DNA of 64,000 nt, from NCBI GenBank assembly GCA_016933155.1, contig JAFGBM010000003.1:1-64000 (forward strand). The letters run 5' to 3'. Shown piece by piece: positions 50,088-61,600 of the stretch. Below the pieces are notes generated by a model. The model did not search any database. It was not told where the DNA came from and saw only the letters and a program-made list of their open reading frames with translations. Positions within the stretch are counted from its first letter, which is position 1. The number at the start of each line of letters is the position of its first letter. The DNA comes from Demequinaceae bacterium (lineage in GTDB: Bacteria; Actinomycetota; Actinomycetes; Actinomycetales; Demequinaceae). A program made the position numbers and the translations under genes.

Positions 50088-50993
50088 ATGATCATTCGAG
50101 AACGAATCGCCGCGCCCAGCCCGACGCTGTCCTTCGAGTTCTTTCCCCCGCGCACCCTCGAAGGCCGGAAAGCGCTTGACGCAACCATTGCAGAGCTCGC
50201 CACGACGGAGCCCGACTTCGTTTCCGTGACCTATGGGGCATCGGGCTCGACCAGGGATTCGAGCCGCGAGGTGGTGCGGGGCATCGCCCAAGGCTATGCC
50301 TTTCCCCCCCTGGCGCATCTGACCTGCGTATCCGCCTCGCGAACGGAATTGACGGAGATCATCGAGGAGTTCCTGGCCGAAGGGGTCCGGGGCTTCCTCG
50401 CCCTTCGCGGGGACCCTCCCCAGGGAGAGCCAGACTGGAGGCCTCATCCCGATGGACTGATCTATGCCTCTCAACTGGTTGCCTTCATTCGGGAGGTGGC
50501 GAGGGTCTATGGCCTCGGTCCGGACGAGATCAGCATCGGTGTGGCCGCTTTTCCTGGGATCCATGCCGATGAGAGGTGGCGTGTCCAGGGACTCGAGGTG
50601 CTCCAGGCCAAGCAGGACGCCGGAGCCGACTTCGCGATCACCCAGGTGTTCTTCGATGCCCACCAGTATCTCGATCTCGTCGTGGATGCCCAGGCAGCAG
50701 GGATCACCCTACCCATCCTTCCGGGGATCATCCCCGTCCTCGATTCGACCAAAGCGTCGCGACTGGAACAGATGACGGGGGTCGTCGTCCCCCCCTCGCT
50801 TCTCGCCGAACTCGCTGCCGCACCCAACGACGACGCGGCTCGATCGGTCGGAGTTGCACACGCGGCGGCCCTGGCCCGGGCAGTGCTCGAAGCGGGGGCC
50901 CCGGGCATACACGTCTATACGTTCAATCAACACCGGGCTGCACTGGAACTGGTCGACGCGCTCGATCTGGGGAGGACGGGCCGGAGGAGCTAG
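50088..50993 (+). CDS. metF: Methylenetetrahydrofolate reductase
   Basis: 301 residues, beginning MIIRERIAAPSPTLSFEFFPPRT. The start at 50088 precedes the first strand of the TIM barrel; the open frame back to 49947 overlaps tag. FAD-barrel motifs are VSVTYGASGSTR, ALRGDPP and FAITQVFFDA. It reduces 5,10-methylene-THF to 5-methyl-THF, the methyl donor for MetE. It shares its CTAG stop with the osmC-like gene. Confidence 0.93.
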   Translation: MIIRERIAAPSPTLSFEFFPPRTLEGRKALDATIAELATTEPDFVSVTYGASGSTRDSSREVVRGIAQGYAFPPLAHLTCVSASRTELTEIIEEFLAEGVRGFLALRGDPPQGEPDWRPHPDGLIYASQLVAFIREVARVYGLGPDEISIGVAAFPGIHADERWRVQGLEVLQAKQDAGADFAITQVFFDAHQYLDLVVDAQAAGITLPILPGIIPVLDSTKASRLEQMTGVVVPPSLLAELAAAPNDDAARSVGVAHAAALARAVLEAGAPGIHVYTFNQHRAALELVDALDLGRTGRRS

Positions 50994-51412
50994 GTCTCGA
51001 GGAGCGTCACCTTGGTGCCCGACTCGATCGTTCGGGTGACCGTGCACGTCCTATCGTGAGAGGTCTTGAGGGCGGAGGCGATCCTGGCCCTGGCCTTGTC
51101 CCCGTCTTCCCCCTCCGGAAAGACGAGGCTGAAGGAGACTCGGATGTCCTGGAGGCTGTTGCCCGTCTCATCCTTGACATAGTCGGCCTCCGCTGTGGCC
51201 TGGAATCGAAGGGGCTCGGCCCGTCGGGCGGTCATGTAGTCCAAGTCGATGCCAGAGCAGCCCGCGATAGCCGTGAGAAACAGCTCGACCGGGGAGAAGG
51301 TCTCGTCCGTCGATGATCCGAATCGAAGACTGGCGCCCTTGCCGTTGGTGGCCACATAGGAGCCCAGGGATTCACGGGTGAACGTCATCCGGCGTGATGA
51401 GGTCTCTGTCAT
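50990..51412 (-). CDS. OsmC/YhfA-family protein
   Basis: 140 residues from the ATG at 51412. The OsmC fold is visible from FSPVELFLTAIAGCSGIDLDYM, with the first conserved Cys, and SHDRTCTVTRTI with the second. OsmC proteins reduce organic peroxides; the YhfA branch is less defined. It lies between metF and metE on the opposite strand, divergent from metE. Confidence 0.87.
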   Translation of the reverse strand: MTETSSRRMTFTRESLGSYVATNGKGASLRFGSSTDETFSPVELFLTAIAGCSGIDLDYMTARRAEPLRFQATAEADYVKDETGNSLQDIRVSFSLVFPEGEDGDKARARIASALKTSHDRTCTVTRTIESGTKVTLLET

Positions 51413-51543
51413 GGGTCCAGTCTCGCATGGCCGCATTGGCCTCGCGTCGAGCCACCGGGTAGACTCCAAGGCGCCTCGTCGTCGTTGACCCGGTCCACTG
51501 CGCCTCGGCGGACGACCGGCCATCCCAGAATCCAGAGGGACCC

Positions 51544-53865
51544 ATGACTCAGCATTCGAACGCCCATCAGGTGGCGGCCTTCCCAGGGGGCACGATCCTG
51601 GGCTATCCCCGCATCGGGAGAAACCGCGAACTCAAAAAGGCCCTCGAATCCTTCTGGAAGGGGAAGACGACGCAGGAGGAACTCGAAGACATCGCCCGCG
51701 GATTGCGGCTGACGACCCTCGAGAGACTCGCCGCCCTGGGACTGGGACGCGAAGACTCCTCCATACCCTCCTGCTTCTCCTTCTACGACCACGTCCTGGA
51801 CACGGCCGTCACCGTCGGCGCCATCCCGGAAAGGTTCACCGATCTTGTGGGAGTCGACGGCGGGATCGACCTGGAGGGGTACAGCACGATCGCTCGGGGC
51901 GTAGGCGACAAGGCCCCCCTGGAGATGACCAAGTGGTTCGACTCCAACTACCACTACCTCGTTCCGGAGATCGGGCCGACAGCCCCCTTCGCCCTGTCCT
52001 CAACCCGCTGGGTGGATGAATTCGTCGAGGCAAAATCTGCGGGCTTCCTCACCCGCCCGGTCGTCGTCGGCCCCGTGACTTTCCTGCTTCTGGCGAAATC
52101 GACCGAGGAGGCGCCCCCGGCCTTCCGCCCCCTGGACAGGCTCGCGGACCTTCTCCCCGTATATGTCCAACTCCTGGCCGCCTTCAAGGACGCCGGGGCA
52201 GAGTGGCTCCAGATCGACGAGCCCGCCCTCGTGGCCGACTCGGACATCCCGCGCGAGAAGGTGCTCGAAGCCGCTCGCCGGGCCTATGAGTTCTTGGGCC
52301 AGGCACCCGACCGACCCGCGATCTTCGTCGCCGCGCCCTACGGATCCCTCGACGACGCCCTGCCCGTCCTCGCGGCCGCCCCCGTCGAGGCGATCGGCCT
52401 CGACCTCGTGAGGGGCACGGTGCCGCTGGGCGCGGACCTCACCGGGAAGACCGCGGTGGTCGGTGTGGTCGACGGGCACAGCGTCTGGCGGACGGACCTC
52501 GAGGCGGCCCTCGAGAAGTTGACGAGGTGTGAGAGCCTCGGTGGGACCGTCACGGCCTCCAGTTCGACATCGCTCCTCCACGTGCCTCACAGCCTGACGG
52601 GCGAGGAACATCTCGGTGATGTCCTGCCCTGGCTCGCCTTCGCGGACGAGAAGGTCGGGGAAACCGTGGCCCTTGCGAAGGCTCGGGCAGGAGGCATCGC
52701 AGCGATCACCGACGAGATCTCCGAGACCCGGGCGGCCCTCGCGGCGAGGGCGTCCCACCCGGGTACTCGCGTCGCCGCGATCAGGGAAGCCGTCACGGCA
52801 ATCTCGGCCTCCGATTACACACGACACGAGTTCAAGATCCGTCGGGAGGCGCAGGCCGCGCGGCTCGACCTGCCGGAACTGACGACGACGACCATCGGGT
52901 CATTCCCACAGACGGAGGAGATCCGCAAGACCAGGGCCGCATGGAACAAGGGCGAGGTCGACGACGAGGCCTACGAGGCCGCGATGAGATCCGAGATCGC
53001 CGCCGTGGTCAAGCTCCAAGAGGAACTTGGGCTGGACGTCCTCGTCCACGGGGAGGTCGAGCGGAACGACATGGTGCAGTACTTCGCCGAACTCCTCGAC
53101 GGTTTTGTGGTGACGAAGAACGGCTGGGTCCAGTCGTACGGTTCCCGCTGCACCCGACCGCCCATTCTGTGGGGGGACGTGTCGCGGCCAGCACCCATGA
53201 CGGTCAAGTGGTCGGTGTACGCCCAGTCGTTGACGGAGAAGCCGGTCAAGGGAATGTTGACGGGCCCCGTGACCATCCTCGCTTGGTCGTTCGTCAGGGA
53301 TGACCAGCCGTTGGGCGAGACGGCGAAGCAGGTCGCTTTGGCTCTTCGACAGGAGATCGCCGACCTTGAGGCGTCGGGGATCGCCATCATCCAGGTCGAC
53401 GAGCCGGCACTACGAGAACTCCTCCCCCTTCGCAAGGCCGGCCAATCGGCCTATCTTGAGTGGTCGGTCGGGTCGTACCGGCTGGCGACCTCGGGTGCAC
53501 GGGATGAGACGCAGGTCCATACCCATCTGTGTTACTCGGAGTTCGGCGAGATCATCGAGGCGATCGATGGACTGGCCGCAGACGTGACCTCGATCGAGGC
53601 GGCACGCTCTCGGATGGAGGTGCTTCCGGCCGTCAAGGCGCACGGATTCGAGAGGGGGATCGGTCCCGGGGTGTGGGACATCCATTCCCCACGGGTGCCC
53701 TCGACCCAGGAGATCGCCGACCTTCTCATGGAGGCGCGAGCCTTCATTCCGGGGCCGCTCCTGTGGGTCAATCCCGATTGCGGCCTCAAGACCCGCGCCT
53801 ACCCGGAGACATTGGCCTCGCTCAAGAACATGATTGCCGCCACCAAGGTGGTCCGGGGGCGGTAG
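51544..53865 (+). CDS. metE: Cobalamin-independent methionine synthase MetE
   Basis: 773 residues, full length. N-terminal barrel: GYPRIGRNRELKKALESFWKG. In the C-terminal barrel TTTIGSFPQTEEIRK, the zinc ligands are in HTHLCYSEF (His, Cys), ARSRMEVL (Glu nearby) and NPDCGLKTR (Cys). It transfers the methyl of 5-methyl-THF-polyglutamate to homocysteine. I saw no cobalamin riboswitch in the 130 bases before it. A strong hairpin follows the stop. Confidence 0.96.
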   Translation: MTQHSNAHQVAAFPGGTILGYPRIGRNRELKKALESFWKGKTTQEELEDIARGLRLTTLERLAALGLGREDSSIPSCFSFYDHVLDTAVTVGAIPERFTDLVGVDGGIDLEGYSTIARGVGDKAPLEMTKWFDSNYHYLVPEIGPTAPFALSSTRWVDEFVEAKSAGFLTRPVVVGPVTFLLLAKSTEEAPPAFRPLDRLADLLPVYVQLLAAFKDAGAEWLQIDEPALVADSDIPREKVLEAARRAYEFLGQAPDRPAIFVAAPYGSLDDALPVLAAAPVEAIGLDLVRGTVPLGADLTGKTAVVGVVDGHSVWRTDLEAALEKLTRCESLGGTVTASSSTSLLHVPHSLTGEEHLGDVLPWLAFADEKVGETVALAKARAGGIAAITDEISETRAALAARASHPGTRVAAIREAVTAISASDYTRHEFKIRREAQAARLDLPELTTTTIGSFPQTEEIRKTRAAWNKGEVDDEAYEAAMRSEIAAVVKLQEELGLDVLVHGEVERNDMVQYFAELLDGFVVTKNGWVQSYGSRCTRPPILWGDVSRPAPMTVKWSVYAQSLTEKPVKGMLTGPVTILAWSFVRDDQPLGETAKQVALALRQEIADLEASGIAIIQVDEPALRELLPLRKAGQSAYLEWSVGSYRLATSGARDETQVHTHLCYSEFGEIIEAIDGLAADVTSIEAARSRMEVLPAVKAHGFERGIGPGVWDIHSPRVPSTQEIADLLMEARAFIPGPLLWVNPDCGLKTRAYPETLASLKNMIAATKVVRGR

Positions 53866-53898
53866 GGCATGGCTACCCGAGCGCCGGGTGCCAGTGCC
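53866..53898 (+). terminator. Hairpin terminator after metE
   Basis: Starting right after the metE stop, a 5' arm (53866-53879) GGCATGGCTACCCG pairs with a 3' arm (53885-53898) CGGGTGCCAGTGCC. The stem has one bulge and one mismatch around a 5-base loop. There is no T run, as in many actinobacterial terminators. Confidence 0.65.
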
Positions 53899-53967
53899 TG
53901 TCATCGAGAACATCTCCGCATCCAGCCCGGCAAGGTTTAGGCGTCAGTTGGGGATCCTCGCCATTCG

Positions 53968-54393
53968 TCAGGATCCCTCAAGGGGCGGAAGCAGGGTTCG
54001 CCCATCGGCGGTGATGGGCCAATCGGGGTTGTGGGCGATCTCGATCAGGTTGTTCCAGGGATCCGTGACGTACCCCGAATAGCCACCCCAGCTGACCGTG
54101 ACGGGATCCTTCACCAGAGTTGCCCCGGCGGATACTGCTTGGGCGACGGCGGTATCGACTTCCTCGGGAGAAGGCAGATTGATGGCGACGCAGGCGGGAC
54201 CGGGTCGGGGCTGTCCGGTCGCCTCTTCTTCCCATCCGGACGGGGTCATCAGGCCGAGAACGAACCCGTTCCCCTGGTAGAACACCAAAGAGTCGTGCCG
54301 GGTATGAGGTTTCCATCCGAAGGCGTCACCGTAGAAGGTGATGGCTCCGGGGAGGTCGTCGACAATGAGGCTGATCAGACTGAGTCGCTGCAT
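53968..54393 (-). CDS. VOC-family protein (glyoxalase/bleomycin resistance fold)
   Basis: 141 residues from the ATG at 54393 (frame open to 54528 without support). The VOC pattern is MQRLSLISLIVDDLPGAITFYGDAFGWK at the start, with GWGGYSGYVTDPWNNLIEIAHNP at the end giving a metal-type Glu. Substrate unknown. Alternatives include a dioxygenase-like or antibiotic-binding member. Confidence 0.85.
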   Translation of the reverse strand: MQRLSLISLIVDDLPGAITFYGDAFGWKPHTRHDSLVFYQGNGFVLGLMTPSGWEEEATGQPRPGPACVAINLPSPEEVDTAVAQAVSAGATLVKDPVTVSWGGYSGYVTDPWNNLIEIAHNPDWPITADGRTLLPPLEGS

Positions 54394-54458
54394 GTTCTTG
54401 ATTGTTCCAGGAATGACAGACACGGCAACAGGGGGGGATTGAGGCCGGCGCCCCACGG

Positions 54459-54486
54459 GAGGCACTGAGGGGGGAGGGGGTGCCTC
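54459..54486. terminator. Possible hairpin between aldo/keto reductase and VOC genes
   Basis: GAGGCAC (54459-54465) and GTGCCTC (54480-54486) are a perfect 7-base inverted repeat with a G-rich 14-base loop. It lies downstream of the leftward aldo/keto reductase gene. No T run. Confidence 0.35.
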
Positions 54487-54537
54487 ACCGCGGGACGCCG
54501 GTTGTGCTGCGCCACAAGGGCGCGGCATCGTGGCAGT

Positions 54538-55554
54538 TTATACCACGGGCTCCAGAGGGCCATCACCTGCCTTCAGGTCCATCAGGGCCGTGCGAACAGT
54601 GGCGAGTTCCTGGTCCGATAGTGCAAGGGTTGCCGCCGGAATCCACCCGTCGACCTGGTCGGGGCTTCTCGCCCCAACGATGGCGCCTGTGACCCCGGGG
54701 AAGGTGAGGGTCCAGGCGACGGCGACCGCCCCCACGGTCGTGTCATGAGCCACGGCGATGGGTCGAAGGCGCTCGACGAGGGCAAGGTTGCGTTCGAGTG
54801 TCTCGCCTTGGAAAGCATCCGAACGGCTGCGCCAGTCGTCGTCGGCGAGAGCAGCCGCCTTCTCCTTCGTGTAGGAGCCGGTGAGGATGCCGGAAGCCAT
54901 GGGGGAGTACACGATGGATCCCGTGCCGTGCTCCGCACACCACGGAAGGACATCGGCGGCGGCTCCGCGCCTGAGCATGTTGAAGGGGGGTTGGAGGGAA
55001 TTGACGTGCCGGATCGCTTCGCAGGCGTCAAGGGCGGGTACGCCGTGATTCGAAAGGCCGATGGCGCGGACCTTTCCCGTGTCGATGAGGTTGGCGAAGA
55101 CCGGCCAGTAGTCCTCGACCGTCGTTTCGTCCTCACCCGGCCAGTGCATTTGGTACAGATCGATTCGCTCGACCTCAAGGCGCCGGAGCGACTGATCGAC
55201 CTCCCACCGGATGGAGGCCGGATCGCCGACGCGCCTGGCGGGGACCATCGGGTTGTCGTCGTCCCAGCGGAGGCCCGCCTTGGTGAAGATGTAGGGGCGA
55301 TCGGCCTCGGGAAGGGCCTTCATGGCCTGAGCCGTGATCTCCTCGGCGTGTCCAAGCCCGTAGACGGGGGCCGTGTCTATCCAGTTCACTCCGAGCTCGA
55401 CGCTTCGAAGGATCGCCCGAATGGAGGCATCATCGTCCTGGGCTCCCCATCCGAAGGCCCACCCGCTCCCTCCGATGGCGAAGGCGCCGAATCCGACGCG
55501 GGTGATGGACATGTCCGTGCCGCCGAAGGGCACGACAGGAAGGGTTTCGCTCAT
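54538..55554 (-). CDS. Aldo/keto reductase
   Basis: 338 residues from the ATG at 55554. AKR motifs: NWIDTAPVYGLGHAEE (Asp and Tyr of the tetrad), FTKAG with Lys, YQMHWPG with His, and the NADPH-site block LTFPGVTGAIVGARSPDQV. It reduces an aldehyde or ketone with NADPH; the substrate is not known. It stands alone, with short non-coding stretches either side. Confidence 0.9.
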   Translation of the reverse strand: MSETLPVVPFGGTDMSITRVGFGAFAIGGSGWAFGWGAQDDDASIRAILRSVELGVNWIDTAPVYGLGHAEEITAQAMKALPEADRPYIFTKAGLRWDDDNPMVPARRVGDPASIRWEVDQSLRRLEVERIDLYQMHWPGEDETTVEDYWPVFANLIDTGKVRAIGLSNHGVPALDACEAIRHVNSLQPPFNMLRRGAAADVLPWCAEHGTGSIVYSPMASGILTGSYTKEKAAALADDDWRSRSDAFQGETLERNLALVERLRPIAVAHDTTVGAVAVAWTLTFPGVTGAIVGARSPDQVDGWIPAATLALSDQELATVRTALMDLKAGDGPLEPVV

Positions 55555-55647
55555 ACCCGCCAGCGTACGTCGAAACGTTTCGACCCGCAAAGCGCAGGAG
55601 AGGCACGACACACCGCGAGGCATCGGGAGCGTCGATTGAGGATGGGA

Positions 55648-58600
55648 CTAGTCGGCCTCGCGACGGCGGGAGGCCCCCATGAACATGACTCCGAGGGCCA
55701 CGAGGGCGAGGGCTATTCCAATCCTCCACCCCAGGGCGACAAGGCCCGTCGAGGCGAGTTCGAACCGGATCTGGATCGTCGCGTCGTCGATCGCGGAGAA
55801 CGTTCCTGCCACGAGGTTGGCCGGATCGGTCCACTCGACCGTGGCGACGTTCTGCAGGGAGCCGGACGAGGCAGACGGGTGGACCGTGGCGGTGAGGTGG
55901 ATGTTCGGCGTGGTCCGTCCCCTGGCGAGGGCCCCGTCGAGGATGCATTCCAGGGTGCCGCCGTAACCCTCGACGTCGGTCCCCGTGAGCGTGCAACTCA
56001 GCCAGTCCGGAACCGTCGGATCGGCAGACGCATCGATCACGATCGAATCGACGCGGAGGCGGGGAGGAATCGGGTCCGTCAGGGTGACGTCGTCCGTCGA
56101 GCCGTAGGACATGCTCTGGACGTTGATGGTATAGGCCATCGCCGAACCCGGTTCCACGATAAGCGGTACGGCGTTTTTGTTGACGATGAGGTTGGGAGCG
56201 GTCGTGGAGTCGTCCGTGTTGTTGGCGGGGTCGGGGTCGGGTGTGGTCGAGGTCACGGTAGCCGTGTTGAGGTCGGCATTCGTCCAGGTCGGGCTGGCCT
56301 GAACCTCCAACTCGAACCACGTCGATCCGCCCACGGGAAGGGTCCCCCCGTTGGAATCGAGTGAGCAATCGACCTGCGTGGGATCCGCGATGTTCACCAC
56401 GCAGGTCCAGGTGTCAGCGGGAGCCATGTCGACAAGGCCGACATAGGTGAGATCGGCGGGAAGCTGGTCCAAGACGGTTACGTCGAGGGCGTCCGAAGGG
56501 CCGTTGTTGACGATGTCGACCCGGAACGTCCCTGTACCGGCGGCGGGGATGTCGAGGGACGTGGTCGTCTTGACGAGCGCAAGATCGGCATTGGTGCCGA
56601 CGGGGTCGGAGGTCGTGTCGGTGTTGTTACCGGGGTCGGGATCCGGGGTCGGATGAACGACTGTGGCGGTGTTGTCAATGGTGCTCGTGACGTCAGACAG
56701 GATGGTCGCCTCGACGGTCAGGGTGGGAAGCGACGCCCCGACCAGGAGGGTCGCCGTCGACCAGGTGCAGACGAGGTCGCCGGCCAAGGTTACGGGGTTG
56801 CACGCCCAGCCGACACCGCTCGTGCTGATCGAAGCCCAATCGAGGGTTGCAGGGAGAGTGTCGGTCACGGTGAAGGAGGTTGCGGCGACGGAGGGGCCGT
56901 TGTTGGTGATGTCGATGTCCCAGGTGATCGTGTCGCCGGCAAGGAAGGGCGCACCGATGGACGTCTTCACGAGTTCGACATCGGCGACGATGACGGTCGA
57001 AGCCGGGTCGTCGTCGGTGTTGTTCGTGAGGTCGAGGTCGAGGGTCTCGTTGCTGACGGTTACGGAGTTGTCGAAGTTGGATCCGACAACGAGGTCCGCC
57101 GGCAGGGTCACGTTGACGGTGATGATCGGGAGGGCCCCGCCGTTCGCCAAGGGCCCAGCGTGGGTGAAGGTCACCTGACCCGGCACCGACGTATCGTCGC
57201 TCCAGCCCACACCGGTGAAGCCTGTATACGTCGCGTCGGCCGGGAGCGTATCGACGACGACGAAGGGGCCGACCGCTTCATCGGGGCCGTCGTTCGTCAC
57301 CGTGACGGTCCACGAGAATGCCGAGCCTGCTGTCGGGTCCCCCACGTGGGCCTTGTCGATGACGACGTCGGCCCGGTTGATCGCAACCGATGCGCTCGTC
57401 GAGTCGGTGTAGGGGCCGCCCGAGTTCCCGGACGAGCCCGAGGAGTCGTCGACCGTGACGGTCACATCGTTCGTGTGGGGGAAGAAGGACCCGGTGTTCG
57501 CGACCGTCCACGTGGCCCCCGCGTCGGGGCGGGCCGTATAGACGATCGTCAGGGACTCAGTCGGGTCGAGGTCCGGGAAAGCGGACCACGTCAGGTCCTG
57601 CCCCGCGATCGCTGGATCGGCCGCCGGCGCGCCGTCGACGGTCGTGGAGCCCGCGTCGTATACCCAGTTGGCCGGTAGGGTGTCGACGACCTCGACGTTC
57701 TGCGCGAGGCTGTTCCCGTCGTTCGTCACGACGATGGTGAACGTGTGCCGGACTCCCACGTACGCCAAACCCGCCGCAGGGGTCTTCGTGATCGTCGGAT
57801 CGGGGAAGTCGGGGGTGACGACGGCGTCGGCCGTCGGACCCGTGTAGGTCCGGAGTTCATCGTCATCGAAGCCGGGGGTGGAGAGCGGGTGGGAGGTGAA
57901 GCCCGTGACCTCGGCGACGTTTGTCAGGGCGGAGCCGTCGAGCGTCGTGGACGGCGCGAGGACCGCTTCGTACGTGAAGGTATGCGCATTCGGGGCCCCG
58001 GTCGCGAGGCTCGCAAGGCTCCACGAGATGGTTCCTCCGCCCGTGATGGGGTCTTCTCCTGAGAGGGTTCCCCCGCTGGCGATGACGGTCGCCTCGTCCA
58101 CAACGACACCGATGGGGACGACATCCTCGAAGGTCACGGCGTAGGCGGTGGAGGTGCCCGCATTCGTCGCCGTGACCGCGTAGGTGAAGGTCTCACCCGG
58201 GGCGACGGTGTCGGTATCGAGGCCGTTGACGAGCTTGGCAATGGTGACATCGGGCTCGACGACGGTGACGGTCGCGTCATCGGGCAGGGTCGCCGCATCG
58301 GGGGTGTAGGAGGCGTCGGCCGGAGGCCCGACGATGTCGTTCGTGGTGTTCCAGCGGAGGATCGCCGTGTCGACGATCGTCGCCGCGTCGACGTTCGCGG
58401 GGACGTCGAGGACGGTTCCCGTGTAGGTGATGGTGATGGTCCGGGTGTCCGCGTTGGAGAAGATGTCGCCGAGCCACCAGCCGATGTTCGTCCCGCTCGG
58501 AGTCAGGGCCGCGCCCCCGCCGGGCAGGTCGCCGAGGCAGCTTCCGCCACCGCCGTAGGAGCACGTCATGTTGACCCCCGAGACCGCGAGTCCGGCGGGC

Positions 58601-61600
58601 ACATCGTCGATCATCGCGGCGTCGTAGAAGTTGACATCCGCGGGCAGGGTGGTGGAGATCGAGTACGAACGCTCCTGGCCGATCGTCGCCGTCGGGGCGT
58701 CGACATCCTTCACGAGCGGTGCTCCGAGGACGGTGACGGACTCGGTTCCCGTGGTGGTCTGGACCGCTCGGTCGGTGAGTGGGTCGTCGAGGCTGTAGCC
58801 CGTGAGCCTCGCGGTGTTGGTGTAGGTCGCAAGACCAGCCGACGCCGGTGAGACCGTCGCCGTGTACGTCAGGGTTTCGTAGTTGGCAGACCCGGAGAGG
58901 AGGGTTCCGACGTCCCAGACGATTCTGGTCCCCGAACAGCTGACGTCCGGAACGATCGCGGCGCTGCCCTGGGATGGCACCCCGAGGGCGACCCCCGTGA
59001 GTTCGACGGGCACGCAGTCGACGACGACGGTGTCGTAGAGGGTCGGTCGGATGTTCGTGTTGACGTTTCGGGCGGTGAGGGTGTATGTGACCGTCTGACC
59101 CGCGGTGACACTGTCGTCGTTGACGAGCTTGACGATGGTGGGGTTAGGCGTGATGACGTAGATCCCGCTGGTGGCGGTGATGTTCGGCTGGGTCGAACTT
59201 GCGAAGGTCGCGGTGTCGTTGCGACGAATGGTCGTGCTGTGACCCCAGGTAGCGGCGCCCCGGACATGGACGTAGAGATGGACGGAGAAGACTTGGTCGG
59301 TGTCCGTCGCGTTCGTGTAGAGCGCGGGAAACGTCAACTCCCCGTCGGAGGTGTCGATGGAGAAGGTGTCGGCGCCGACGAGGAAAGCCCCGTTCGCCCC
59401 AGGCGCGGTCGAGCCGCCGGGGTAGTCGACCGTGATGAAAGCGGACTCGACGATCCAGTTGGCTGGTGTGGTGAGGGCGTCGGAGAGGACGCCGTTCTGA
59501 ACGGACGAGTGAGCCGGAATCGTCACGGAATAGGTGAAGTGGATGATCTCGCCCTTGACCGCCTGGAGTGCCGTGTTATTGGTATCGAGGGGCGACGTCA
59601 CACTCTTGGCGATCGTTGCGGAAGGCAGGTAGACGTTCGAGTCGTCGCGCGTATAGGTACCCAAGGTGTTCCACAGCAGGGCAAGGGATGTGTCGAATGA
59701 ATCCGTCGGATAGTACGTCTGGGCGTTCGGGTCGACCGAGGTGTTGATCGCGCCGGTGTAACTGATGATGGAGGCCGTATTGTCGTGGCTCGTCGCGACG
59801 GAGGTTCCGACGGGGATCGTGACGTCATAGGTCAGGGTGCGTTGGGCCTCCAGAGACGCCCCGACATAGGGGACGTCGATCCCGGTCCAGATGACGACGG
59901 AGCGGGTGTTGAGGGTCGGGTCCATCCCCGCCGGGTAGCCGGGATCGCCGGGATCGTAGGCGGTTCCGCCGTCGCTTATCGCGGAGACATCGGCCGTCGT
60001 GATACCCGCGGGAAGAACATCCCACACGACGGCGTTATCGGCCTCGTACGGCATCGTGTGGAGGTCGACCCGATAGGTGACGACCTCGCCCTCCCGCACC
60101 ATGATGCCGTCGCGATTGGATGCAAAGACCGTGCCGTCCGGATCGTCCTCGGACAGGGCTGTTCTGGTCGAGGACACACCCGCGCCATTGTCCTCGACCT
60201 CGAGAACGCCCTTGATGAGTTCGAGTTCGGGCTGGATCTCGATCTCGGCCTGGTCACGCAGGAAGTACAGAACGCCCTCGACGTTCTGCTGGCGGTACTT
60301 CATGAGGTTCTCGGGCTTGTCGAGGATAGGCCCGCTCGAGGGTGCATCGACGGTGGCCCACAGGTCGATGACGAGGGTCTGGCCGCGGGTGACGTAGAGG
60401 TCGGGGTTGACGAGGTCCCCGAGGTGTCCGAGCCTCCATTCGAGCCGACCGTCGGCGGCGTGGGTCGCGTCTTCCTGGATCTCCCCCGGCGGCACGGTGC
60501 TGAGTCCCGCGTTGATCTCGTGTCCGGCATAACTGAGTCCACGGGGCAGGAAGTCCGTGACGACGGGGTTGCGGACATCGATGGACAACGGAAAGTTCAC
60601 GGTCAACTGGAAGCACACGGTGTCGCCGAGGCGGAACCCGAGTTCGGGTCCGGCGACGAACGTCCCGTTCGTGCATGGGTTGGTCCCGGGGGGGAGGCCG
60701 ACATCGACCTCGTCCCGCGGCATGACGAGTTTGCTGATGGTTGTGAGGTCGGAGCCGATACCGGCACCCGAATCGTCCCAGACGAACCAATCGTCGGGGA
60801 ACCAACTGAGGAGATCGGGGATCGCATAATCCGTGGCGTCGAACTCGACGGTGTTCCCAAATCCGTCACCCGAGGTCGTCGGCCCGTAGACGCTTGGGGC
60901 GAGTTCGTATGTGTCGCGGTTGAGCGCATCGAAGACGATGTCGTGGGTCTCGTTCGGTCCCAGGATGAAGTCGTCGGGATTGGGGTAGGCAACCGAGGTC
61001 GGGCGGAACACGATGACGAACGTGCCGTCGCCGTAGGCGTCGACGGAGATCATGTCGGCGCCCGTCACGGTTCCGACGACGAGACACTCGGCGGGCACGG
61101 TGATGCCATCGTGCTCGGTCAGGATCGTGCCTGCCGGCATGAGAGGGCAGAGTCCATTGGGAAGGGTGTCGGTGAGGACGATGTCCTCTGAATTCATGTA
61201 CTCGCTCTGACTCAGGCGAAGGTTGAAGCCCGTCAGTTGTCCGACCTCGAATGGGTCGCCGCCCGTCACGGACTTGACCACCGCGAGATCCATCGCATAG
61301 ATGGTGTAGTCGGCGCGGTCCGGCGTCGCCCGATCGGCTCCCGTGCGGACGATGCCCTGGTAGTCGCCGATGACGTTCGCGATGTTCGTCCAGGTGTCGC
61401 CGTCGACGTGGGTGGCGATGTCGCCGTGCCGGGTCGAGGGCCCGTTGTTGTTGTCGAGGTTGGCGGTTTGGCCGAGGGAGGCGGCGCTCGGGGCACCCCC
61501 GACCCCATCCCACGTGACGGTGTTCTCGTACAGGGGGACTGCGGCTGCGTAGCGGACCAATCGGGTCTCCCCGGCCGCGAGCGTCCCGAGGTCCCACGTC

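Noticed and set aside
51413-51543. Cobalamin or SAM riboswitch ahead of metE
   Set aside because: The gap is short and I see no B12-box or SAM aptamer core.
54745-56364. A 539-codon plus-strand frame opposite the aldo/keto reductase and the surface-protein end
   Set aside because: It is an antisense shadow spanning two real genes on the other strand, with low-complexity charged sequence and no domain.
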